A stretch of DNA of 64,000 nt from the NCBI GenBank assembly GCA_905210415.1, contig CAJLWM010000001.1:22101-86100 (forward strand). Reading direction: 5' to 3'. Below the pieces are notes generated by a model, which worked only from the letters and a program-made list of their open reading frames with translations, was not told where the DNA came from and did no database searches. The translations under genes were made by a program, and so were the position numbers. Source of the DNA: an uncultured Prevotellaceae bacterium. GTDB taxonomy: Bacteria; Bacteroidota; Bacteroidia; Bacteroidales; Muribaculaceae. The number at the start of each line of letters is the position of its first letter. The stretch's first letter is position 1. Shown piece by piece: positions 43,999 to 50,634 of this stretch.

Positions 43999-45678
43999 AT
44001 GAACAAAACCAAAACATTAAAGAGATTATTCTTCGCGGCATTAGCGATTGCTGCTGCTGGTGTTTACACCTCGGCTATCGCTTGCACATCGCTGCTTGTG
44101 GGCAAAAAAGCCTCAACCGACGGCTCTACTTTCATCAGTTATGCTGCCGACTCACATGTATTATATGGCGCTCTTGCCCATCAACCAGCTGCCGACCATA
44201 AGCCAGGCTCTATGCGCGAAATTCGCGATTGGGACGATGGCACATATCATGGTCAAATCCCTGAAGTAGCTCACACCTACTCAGTGATTGGCAACATGAA
44301 TGAGCATCAGCTCTCTATCACCGAATCCACATTTGGCGGCCGCAGCGAACTCGTCGACACCACTGGCATTATGGACTACGGTTCGCTCATCTACATCACT
44401 TTGCAACGTGCGCGCACTGCACGCGAAGCAATCAAGGTGATGACCGACCTCGTGGCTAACTACGGCTATTGCAGCAGTGGCGAATCGTTCTCTATCGCCG
44501 ACCCTAACGAAATCTGGGTAATGGAATTGATCGGCAAGGGCGGCAAAAGCAAGGGCGCTGTTTGGGTGGCTATCCGCATCCCTGACGATTGCATCTCTGG
44601 TCACGCCAACCAATCACGCATCCACACTTTCCCTCTCAACGACAAGGAAAATTGCATCTACTCAAAAGACGTGATCACTTTTGCTCGCAAGATGGGTTAC
44701 TTCAGCGGCAAAGATTCTGAATTTAGTTTTGCCAATGCCTACAACCCTGCTGACTTCGGCGGATTGCGCGGCTGCGATGCTCGTGTATGGTCGTGGTTCA
44801 ACCGCTACAAATCAGGCATGGACAAATATTTACCATTCCTCTATGGCAAGAAGGATGCTGAAGTAATGCCTCTATACGTTCGCCCTGACCGCAAAGTGAG
44901 CGTTCGCGACGTGCAAAACATGATGCGCGACCACTTTGAAGGCACACCATTCGATATGACAAAAGACCCAGGCGCAAAGATTCTTTACGATGTGCCTTAC
45001 CGTTGGCGTCCAATGACATTCAAGGTCGACGGCGTGGAATACACCAACGAACGCGCTATTGCCACACAACAAACCGGCTTTGTGCTCGTATCGCAAATGC
45101 GCTCTTGGTTGCCTGACGCAATCGGTGGTATCCACTGGTTTGGCGTTGACGATGCCAACACTGCTGTGTTCGTGCCAATGTATTGCTGCATGACCACTAT
45201 CCCAAAGAGCTACTCTTTTGAAACAGCCGACCTCTACAACTTCTCTACCGAATCGGCATTCTGGGTAAACAACTGGGTGGCAAACCAAGCCTACAGCCGC
45301 TACTCATATATGATCAAGGATATTCGCAAAGTGCAAAACGAGATTGAAGATTCGTTTGCTAATCGCCAAGCATCGCTTGAAGCAGAAGCCCTCGCTCTCT
45401 ACAAGCAAGAACCCGCAAAGGCTGTGGCTATGCTCAACGAATATAGCAACAACGAGGCTCAAAAAGCCACTGCTCGCTACCTCAACCTCGCACAATATCT
45501 GCTCGTGAAATACCTCGACGGTAATATGAAACGCGAAAAAGACGGCAAGTTTGAGCGCAGCAAGACTGGCTATCCTGTATCTCCAGCCTTTCCTGGCTAC
45601 CCACAAGAATACTACAAAGCAATCATCAGCGACACTAAAGCCGCAGAAAACCTCAAAGTGGTAGAGCCAGAGAAATAA
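43999..45678 (+). CDS. C69-family dipeptidase, exported
   Basis: A 559-aa N-terminal-nucleophile peptidase. A signal peptide (MNKTKTLKRLFFAALAIAAA) is followed by IACTSLLVGKKASTDGS, in which C29 becomes the catalytic N-terminal cysteine after processing. ENLYxQ-type or C-terminal anchors are absent. The body carries HTYSVIGNMNEHQLSITEST and GYCSSGESFSIADPNEIW, typical of the C69/U34 family. It probably cleaves dipeptides in the periplasm. It lies 17 bases after the phosphopantetheinyl transferase and ends with a strong terminator. Confidence 0.92.
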   Translation: MNKTKTLKRLFFAALAIAAAGVYTSAIACTSLLVGKKASTDGSTFISYAADSHVLYGALAHQPAADHKPGSMREIRDWDDGTYHGQIPEVAHTYSVIGNMNEHQLSITESTFGGRSELVDTTGIMDYGSLIYITLQRARTAREAIKVMTDLVANYGYCSSGESFSIADPNEIWVMELIGKGGKSKGAVWVAIRIPDDCISGHANQSRIHTFPLNDKENCIYSKDVITFARKMGYFSGKDSEFSFANAYNPADFGGLRGCDARVWSWFNRYKSGMDKYLPFLYGKKDAEVMPLYVRPDRKVSVRDVQNMMRDHFEGTPFDMTKDPGAKILYDVPYRWRPMTFKVDGVEYTNERAIATQQTGFVLVSQMRSWLPDAIGGIHWFGVDDANTAVFVPMYCCMTTIPKSYSFETADLYNFSTESAFWVNNWVANQAYSRYSYMIKDIRKVQNEIEDSFANRQASLEAEALALYKQEPAKAVAMLNEYSNNEAQKATARYLNLAQYLLVKYLDGNMKREKDGKFERSKTGYPVSPAFPGYPQEYYKAIISDTKAAENLKVVEPEK

Positions 45679-45723
45679 TTTCTCCCTGCAAATAATCTTT
45701 CGGGGCAACACCCCATATCCAAT

Positions 45724-45760
45724 AAGGGCTGCAGTTCACACCGCTGCAGCCCTTTCTTCT
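45724..45760 (+). terminator. Terminator of the gldE-C69 unit
   Basis: GGGCTGCAG (45726-45734) pairs perfectly with CTGCAGCCC (45744-45752), followed by TTTCTTCT. Confidence 0.88.
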
Positions 45761-45837
45761 CCCATTACAGAGGGGTAATTATGAAGAAAGAATTAAACCC
45801 CGAGGGCAATTTTGAGTCAAAAGTGACAGAGTGAATA

Positions 45838-46030
45838 TTAAACCCAATTCGGTAATTAGGGCTTGGTAAGATTTCGGAGTTTTAGAAGTGCAGATTTTGA
45901 TTGCTTTTTAATGAGTAATAGCAAGCTATTGCGAGTTGAAAACAAGCAAAAGATACCTTATAAAAGCCGAAAGACTCCAAGCAGTAGAAAAATCACTACA
46001 TTTACGGTCTAATGACCGATTTGGGATTAA
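45838..46030. repeat. Dispersed inverted-repeat element, copy A (best preserved)
   Basis: A non-coding element of 193 bases bounded by 22-base terminal inverted repeats (45838-45859 and 46009-46030) that agree at 19 of 22 positions (core CCCAAnTCGGTnATTAG). The interior is AT-rich and aligns with copies B (11381-11568) and C (50484-50570, opposite strand). There is no ORF and no clear target-site duplication by eye. It ends about 30 bases before the DUF3108 gene. It looks like a MITE or REP-like intergenic repeat. Confidence 0.7.
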
Positions 46031-46059
46031 GTATTGCACATAAAATTTTTGACTAAGAT

Positions 46060-46836
46060 ATGAAGATTTCTAATAGAATAGCATTATTTGTAGCTCTCAC
46101 CATTTGCCTTGGCTGCGCTTCGGCTTCAGCTACGGTAAACACTTCGCACAAGTTTGCCGACGAGAGCTTTAATTTCGATATCGTTTATCACTGGGGGCTG
46201 ATATGGAAACATGCGGCTTCTGCCACACTGAGCATCAGCAACAACGGCGAATACTACTACACTTCGCTGCAAGCCCGCACCGTGTCGTGGGCCGACAAAC
46301 TATATCGCGTGCGCGACACTCTCACCTGCAAAATCAAAAAGGACGGGCTGAAGCCTCAACTCTATGTGAAAACATCGCATGAGGGCAAGCACTATGGCAA
46401 GGATGTGGTGAAATATACCTATGTGGGCGACTCGTCAATAGCCAATTGCACCGTCAACCGCAAAAACAAAGACACTCAGCACATCTCGCTCAAGACTCAA
46501 GGTCAAGCTTATGATATGCTCAGCGTGTTTTACTATTTGCGCGCTATCGACTACGATCAATTTCGCAATGTGGGCAAAATCCACACTACTGTGTTTTCTG
46601 GCAGAAAGAAGGAGAAACTCACAGTGAAATATATCGCTCAGGAATCGGTAAAACTTCGCGACAAGAGCGTACACGATAGTTACCATATCACTTTCACATT
46701 CACCCAAGACGGACAGACAAAATCATCTGACGACATTCATTGCTGGATTTCAACCGACGATGCCCACATCCCACTGATGCTTAAAGGCAGCGTTTCGGTG
46801 GGAGAAGTGAGAGTCTACTACAACAAAGGAAAATAA
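46060..46836 (+). CDS. DUF3108 domain-containing exported protein
   Basis: A 258-aa protein with signal peptide MKISNRIALFVALTICLGCASASA and a beta-rich body, starting with FNFDIVYHWGLIWKHAASATLSI and containing DTLTCKIKKDGLKPQLYVK. This matches the DUF3108 family of periplasmic proteins of unknown function. It lies 9 bases upstream of cutC, so the two are probably one transcript. No catalytic motif is seen. Confidence 0.85.
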   Translation: MKISNRIALFVALTICLGCASASATVNTSHKFADESFNFDIVYHWGLIWKHAASATLSISNNGEYYYTSLQARTVSWADKLYRVRDTLTCKIKKDGLKPQLYVKTSHEGKHYGKDVVKYTYVGDSSIANCTVNRKNKDTQHISLKTQGQAYDMLSVFYYLRAIDYDQFRNVGKIHTTVFSGRKKEKLTVKYIAQESVKLRDKSVHDSYHITFTFTQDGQTKSSDDIHCWISTDDAHIPLMLKGSVSVGEVRVYYNKGK

Positions 46837-46845
46837 CATTCTATT

Positions 46846-47592
46846 ATGGCAAAATATACACTCGAAGTATGTGCAGGCGACATCGAAAGCGCTATGGCTG
46901 CACGCAATGGCGGAGCACAACGCATAGAATTGTGCAGTGCGCTTAGCGAAGGTGGCATTACCCCTTCAGCTGGTTTGGCTGCCGAAGCCGCAGAATTAGG
47001 CATGACAGTGCATGCTCTCATTCGTCCTCGCGGCGGTGATTTCCTTTACACTCCTGCTGAAGTGCGCACTATGGCCACCGACATCAAGATGCTGAAGCAA
47101 TTAGGCATCGACGGTGTTGTGATTGGCTGCCTCACCAAAGACGGCGACATCGACGTGGAGGCTTGTCAACAACTGGTTGACGCCGCACAAGGCATGAGCA
47201 TCACCTTTCATCGCGCTTTCGACCGCTGCCGACAACCACTGAAGGCCCTTGAACAAATCATTGCGCTTGGCTGTCATCGCTTGCTCACTTCCGGACAAGC
47301 AGCAACGGCTCTTGAAGGCAAGGAAATGATTAAGCAACTTGTAAATCAAGCCAACGACAGAATCATCATTATGCCTGGCTGCGGCGTCAACGCCGACAAT
47401 GCTGCTGAAATCCTCACATACACCGGAGCAAAGGAAATCCACGCATCGGCAAGCACCGACATTGCAAGCCTAATGCAATTCACACGCAACGATGTGTATA
47501 TGGGGGCAAAAGACGCCGATGAAAACACTCGCCGTGGCACAAGCGCCAAAAAGGTGAGCGCAATACTCAATGCAATCAACCACATTGCATAA
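46846..47592 (+). CDS. cutC: CutC family protein
   Basis: A 248-aa TIM-barrel protein of the CutC family. It begins YTLEVCAGDIESAMAARNGGAQRIELC and has ALIRPRGGDFLYT, TFHRAFDRCRQP, LLTSGQAATALEG and MPGCGVNADNA. It was first linked to copper tolerance, but the enzymatic role is not settled. Length and motifs are standard. It is translated after the DUF3108 gene and ends with a clear terminator. Confidence 0.93.
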   Translation: MAKYTLEVCAGDIESAMAARNGGAQRIELCSALSEGGITPSAGLAAEAAELGMTVHALIRPRGGDFLYTPAEVRTMATDIKMLKQLGIDGVVIGCLTKDGDIDVEACQQLVDAAQGMSITFHRAFDRCRQPLKALEQIIALGCHRLLTSGQAATALEGKEMIKQLVNQANDRIIIMPGCGVNADNAAEILTYTGAKEIHASASTDIASLMQFTRNDVYMGAKDADENTRRGTSAKKVSAILNAINHIA

Positions 47593-47619
47593 GCACATTC
47601 TCACACACTAACAAACACG

Positions 47620-47660
47620 ACACCCGACTTAGCAAGCTAAATCGGGTGTTATTATTTTTT
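47620..47660 (+). terminator. Terminator of cutC
   Basis: ACACCCGA (47620-47627) pairs with TCGGGTGT (47642-47649), with inner TTAGC/GCTAA, followed by a T-rich run. Confidence 0.9.
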
Positions 47661-47695
47661 CCTGTCGAAGCCATCGCCTCTGTCACGACACGCAA

Positions 47696-48298
47696 TCAGA
47701 TATCGAATATTTCGTGTGTTGACTGTTCTTTTTCTTTCTTCTTATCGCGCTCACGCTCCTTTTCTTTTGCAATGGCGTCTTCTTCGCTCTGTATCTTCTG
47801 CTTCTTTTCTTTTTTCAATTTTTGTTTGCCTATCGTGAAGCTTTTCACTATATCTTCGGCTTCCTCAATATTTCCGAGCAAGTAATTCACCGTCACCGAC
47901 ACAAGCAGGTCTTTCTTGTTACAAACGAGATTGGCAAGCAGCGTGTGTGTGCCATCGGGCATAGTGCCCGTGAGCGTATGGCATTTAAATCCCTTTACCT
48001 TCAGTTTACCCACCTGAGTGTCATACATATTATATCCGTTGGCTCGGCGCAGAAGATTGTTTTTCACGATGTCGTCAAGAGCGCCCTCCTTGCCATAGAT
48101 GTCTATCACGAGAGCCAAATCTTGCCACATTATCTCGAAGTGAGTAGGGCTATTATACGTTACCGTTCCACCATCGGGCACCTCAAACGTGAGGTTGTGT
48201 ATCGACCACGTCAGCACCGAGGCATTCACCGCAGTAGATGCCATTGCCGATAGTATCATCATCACGGCTATCGCGTATATTCTTTTAAGGCTTTTCAT
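47696..48298 (-). CDS. Exported protein with a highly charged C-terminus
   Basis: A 200-aa protein with signal peptide MKSLKRIYAIAVMMILSAM, ending near residue 26. A beta-rich domain follows (about 27-155, including VLTWSIHNLTFEVPDGGTV and MWQDLALVIDIYG), and the last 45 residues are Lys/Glu-rich (KKEKKQKIQSEEDAIAKEKE), probably a helix. I do not recognise the family. It lies 34 bases downstream of the GH25 lysozyme gene on the same strand, so it may be co-transcribed and act in the periplasm. Confidence 0.65.
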   Translation of the reverse strand: MKSLKRIYAIAVMMILSAMASTAVNASVLTWSIHNLTFEVPDGGTVTYNSPTHFEIMWQDLALVIDIYGKEGALDDIVKNNLLRRANGYNMYDTQVGKLKVKGFKCHTLTGTMPDGTHTLLANLVCNKKDLLVSVTVNYLLGNIEEAEDIVKSFTIGKQKLKKEKKQKIQSEEDAIAKEKERERDKKKEKEQSTHEIFDI

Positions 48299-48332
48299 AT
48301 TTCCTTAGTTTAAAGATTTCTTAATCCAGTGA

Positions 48333-49103
48333 TTACAGCGACTGCAACCATCGTTGCCAAGCCAGCCTGTCGCCATTATACACATCGAGGTCAACATCAC
48401 CTTCTATTCCTTCCACCTCGCCCCAATGGCTATATTGCAACATAGTCCAGTTGTAGTTCACCACTTTGTCGGGCTGTTGAAAGGAGCATATCCACAGCAT
48501 CTTGTCGGATAGGCGTTCACTTATAAACTTCTTATACCCGTCTTTGTTGGTATAGATCATCACCTTATAATTGTTAGCCTCAATGCATTCTATCATCTTC
48601 ACCAGGCGGTTTACGGCTTCGTCGCTATCTACAAGCAGGTCGTTGCCCCACTCCTCAACATCTATCACCAGCGGCAAGTCAACATCTTTGCCCTTCACCG
48701 ACTTCAAGAAATTATAAGCCTGCACCGTACCGTTCTTTGCCAAACGGAAATAGTGGTAGACGCCCACTTTAAGGTTTGCCTGCTTAGCAGCAGCGAAATT
48801 GCTCTCAAACTTTGGGTCGACATACTCGTTGCCTTCGGTGGCTTTTATAAACACAAAACTGATGCTATCGGCTGCAAGCTGATTGAAGTCAACATCGCCA
48901 TTGTGCTTCGATATGTCGATGCCCACTATAGGGTGAGTCTCTCTGTCAATCACAACATTAGGATGATGGCACAACAAATAATATATGGCAGAGCCTATTG
49001 CAATAAGCCCCACTACGCCACAAACAATAACATACCGCACAAAGCGGTCAGCTTTACTGTTTTTTTTCTTTTTCTTTGTCCGCCTTACATTCTTCTGTGT
49101 CAT
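48333..49103 (-). CDS. GH25 family lysozyme (muramidase), membrane-anchored
   Basis: A 256-aa protein. A basic N-terminus (KKKKNSKADRF) and one membrane segment (about 25-45) lead to a glycoside hydrolase 25 domain with VGIDISKHNGDVDF (active-site aspartate), FIKATEGNEYVDPKF, VGVYHYFR and LVIDVEEWGN. It cleaves the MurNAc-GlcNAc bond of peptidoglycan. The frame extends three codons further to a TTG at 49112, but the ATG at 49103 fits the promoter, which lies seven bases before it. The transcript is thus predicted to be leaderless. Confidence 0.9.
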   Translation of the reverse strand: MTQKNVRRTKKKKKNSKADRFVRYVIVCGVVGLIAIGSAIYYLLCHHPNVVIDRETHPIVGIDISKHNGDVDFNQLAADSISFVFIKATEGNEYVDPKFESNFAAAKQANLKVGVYHYFRLAKNGTVQAYNFLKSVKGKDVDLPLVIDVEEWGNDLLVDSDEAVNRLVKMIECIEANNYKVMIYTNKDGYKKFISERLSDKMLWICSFQQPDKVVNYNWTMLQYSHWGEVEGIEGDVDLDVYNGDRLAWQRWLQSL

Positions 49104-49109
49104 ATGGTG

Positions 49110-49117
49110 CAAAGTTA
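49110..49117 (-). promoter_or_regulatory. Promoter of the GH25 lysozyme (leaderless)
   Basis: The minus strand reads TAACTTTG with six bases to the ATG at 49103. This places the start site at or beside the start codon. Confidence 0.6.
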
Positions 49118-49264
49118 GTCAAAACCTTTGGTTTGCCCCAAACGATTCAGGCATAATTTGCACTGCAATTTTGCACAACCAAGACTGAGAAAAACACACA
49201 CCCAAGATGCAAGGAAAAGCCATTGCCATGCACCTCGGATTACTATTCTCGACAATCCTCTCCG

Positions 49265-49705
49265 CTAAAACAAAGGGATAGATTTATTGGTATAAATAAA
49301 GTTGCGTTCAAACTGCTCCTCAGTGAGAGTGAAAAATATAATGCCTTGTATCAAAGCTATAATCGAAATCACAGTGCCAAGAATGAAACACGTGCACACC
49401 GAAATCAAAAGAAACACAATTCCTGCCGTGTTTTTACCCATATAAAAATAATGTGCGCCAAAGACACCTAGAAATATGGCAAGCAGTGCAGCCACACCAC
49501 GGCTACGACCCGAAGGTCCGTTGTCAAACACGCCACGTTCAAAGCCATAGTTTTTTGCCGTGTTGTAGCCCTGCTGATAGCCTTTCTGATAGCCATTAGC
49601 GTAAACTGGCGAAAATTCCTTACCGCAAAACGGACATTTCACTATGTTTTGATCATTCTCAATTAAGACAATTCGTCCACAATTTGGACATTGATATTTT
49701 ACCAT
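49265..49705 (-). CDS. TM2 domain protein with N-terminal zinc ribbon
   Basis: A 146-aa protein. A zinc-ribbon pattern (CPNCGRIVLIENDQ then CPFCG) is followed by a glycine/tyrosine-rich linker (GYQKGYQQGYN) and a TM2 domain of two membrane helices (AALLAIFLGVFGAHYFYMG and IVFLLISVCTCFILG). TM2 proteins are of unknown function. I start at 49705 because the 31 residues of the longer frame (to 49798) lack homology and precede the zinc ribbon. Confidence 0.85.
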   Translation of the reverse strand: MVKYQCPNCGRIVLIENDQNIVKCPFCGKEFSPVYANGYQKGYQQGYNTAKNYGFERGVFDNGPSGRSRGVAALLAIFLGVFGAHYFYMGKNTAGIVFLLISVCTCFILGTVISIIALIQGIIFFTLTEEQFERNFIYTNKSIPLF

Positions 49706-49904
49706 AATATTTCTATTTAATTTCTTTCGTTCAAATAACCGAATTGAGTTTTTGTATATTAGACGCAAAAACACCGCAAAAAGTTGCACCACAAACACGT
49801 TTTTTAAGAAAAAATCTGCTAAACCCTTCTGAACGCAATGATAACACGAAACTGCAAGGTCTTTTACTAACTTTTTATGACGAGCAAATAAGCCATATTT
49901 TGAT

Positions 49905-49912
49905 TACCTTTG
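49905..49912 (+). promoter_or_regulatory. Promoter of the small acidic ORF
   Basis: TACCTTTG fits TAnnTTTG, 24 bases before the ATG at 49937. A GAAGGA at 49929-49934 could act as a Shine-Dalgarno. Confidence 0.5.
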
Positions 49913-49936
49913 CATGGTGAATAAATCAAGAAGGAT

Positions 49937-50146
49937 ATGACAGACGAAGAAATGGATAAGAATTTGGCTAAGATTGAAGAAGCCGAAGAAGAAGTTGATA
50001 AATGGTGGAACTCATTATCAGCGGAAGAGAAAAAGGAAGAAGCTAAGAAATCAAAAGACTCTCGGCTTTGGGAAGATTGGACTGATTGTGACCCTGTGAC
50101 CAATGCCAAGTCGCAGTCTTCTAAATCTCGGTTAATTCAAAAATGA
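49937..50146 (+). CDS. Small acidic protein of unknown function
   Basis: A 69-aa ORF, very rich in Glu, Asp and Lys, starting MTDEEMDKNLAKIEEAEE and containing VDKWWNSLSAEEKKEEAKK. It has no signal peptide or membrane segment and is likely helical. A promoter and a Shine-Dalgarno-like GAAGGA precede it, which is the main support that it is real. Its 3' end overlaps the end of the truncated ADP-ribosyltransferase remnant on the other strand by 26 bases. It could be a former partner of that gene or unrelated. Confidence 0.5.
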   Translation: MTDEEMDKNLAKIEEAEEEVDKWWNSLSAEEKKEEAKKSKDSRLWEDWTDCDPVTNAKSQSSKSRLIQK

Positions 50147-50384
50147 TTTGACCATTTCGGGCTTCTCTTACACTTTCAAACTTTAAGTGCATACCCTTGT
50201 CGAATAGCAATTCTCGCTGTTCGGGGAACTTTGAGAACTCACTTATCCGATGTCCTGTTTTGCCTTTTATGACAAACAGGACATCGGTTTCGTTGTTCTT
50301 GCGCCTTACCTGTCTGTTAGCAAACATCTTCAGCACCGCCTTTGGGTCATCACTTGTTGAAATAAAATGTGTACCTTTGTTCAT
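50121..50384 (-). pseudogene. Truncated ADP-ribosyltransferase (C-terminal half)
   Basis: An 87-aa frame from the ATG at 50384. FISTSDD (STS at 9-11), VLFVIKGKTG and ISEFSKFPEQRELLF match the second and third motifs of the R-S-E class of ADP-ribosyltransferases, with a QxE form (Q56, E58) of the ARTT loop. The N-terminal half with the NAD-binding arginine is missing; upstream codons of the open frame to 50507 do not resemble it. Such a fragment should not be active. It is preceded by a TACTTTTG promoter-like element and then by a 13-bp inverted repeat and by repeat copy C. It could also be a mini-gene with a new role. Confidence 0.55.
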
Positions 50385-50411
50385 AGTTACTGGAATTATA
50401 TTTTGCAAAAA

Positions 50412-50419
50412 CAAAAGTA
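50412..50419 (-). promoter_or_regulatory. Promoter-like element before the ADP-ribosyltransferase remnant
   Basis: The minus strand reads TACTTTTG, about 28 bases before the ATG at 50384. No good -33 box is seen, partly because the inverted repeat lies there. Confidence 0.4.
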
Positions 50420-50425
50420 ACTTAA

Positions 50426-50457
50426 AGGGCTGAATTCCAAGCGAGGAATCCAGCCCT
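50426..50457. repeat. 13-bp stem inverted repeat
   Basis: AGGGCTGAATTCC (50426-50438) pairs with GGAATCCAGCCCT (50445-50457) with one G-T mismatch across a 6-base loop. There is no long T run, so it is a weak terminator at most. It stands just upstream of the promoter-like element of the remnant gene. Confidence 0.5.
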
Positions 50458-50483
50458 AATTTATATCGGTCGAAAACTTTTAG

Positions 50484-50570
50484 CGAACAGCAATAAATTA
50501 AAAACAATCAAAATCTGTGCTTCTAAAACTCCGAAATCTATCCAAGCCCCAATGACCGAATTGGGTTTAA
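50484..50570 (-). repeat. Dispersed inverted-repeat element, partial copy C
   Basis: On the minus strand the first ~85 bases, starting with the terminal repeat (50570 down to about 50549), match copy A closely, by eye about 85% identity over GGGCTTGG, GATTTCGGAGTTTTAGAAG and CAGATTTTGATTG. Below about 50484 similarity fades and the second terminal repeat is not found, so this is half an element. The terminator of yidC overlaps its outer end. Confidence 0.6.
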
Positions 50571-50605
50571 AAAAACACCGGGCATTTCGCAGTTGAAACG
50601 CCCGG
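50568..50605 (-). terminator. Terminator of the pyrG-yidC unit
   Basis: On the minus strand CCGGGCGTTTC (50605-50595) pairs with GAAATGCCCGG (50588-50578) with one G-T pair, followed by a run of T (A run at 50570-50575). Confidence 0.88.
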
Positions 50606-50634
50606 CGCATATATTTTATAATAACGGCTAAGGA

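Noticed and set aside
50385..50507. Extension of the ADP-ribosyltransferase remnant to a 128-residue protein
   Set aside because: The 41 extra residues do not resemble the missing N-terminal half. The segment includes an inverted repeat and repeat copy C, so it is non-coding in my view.
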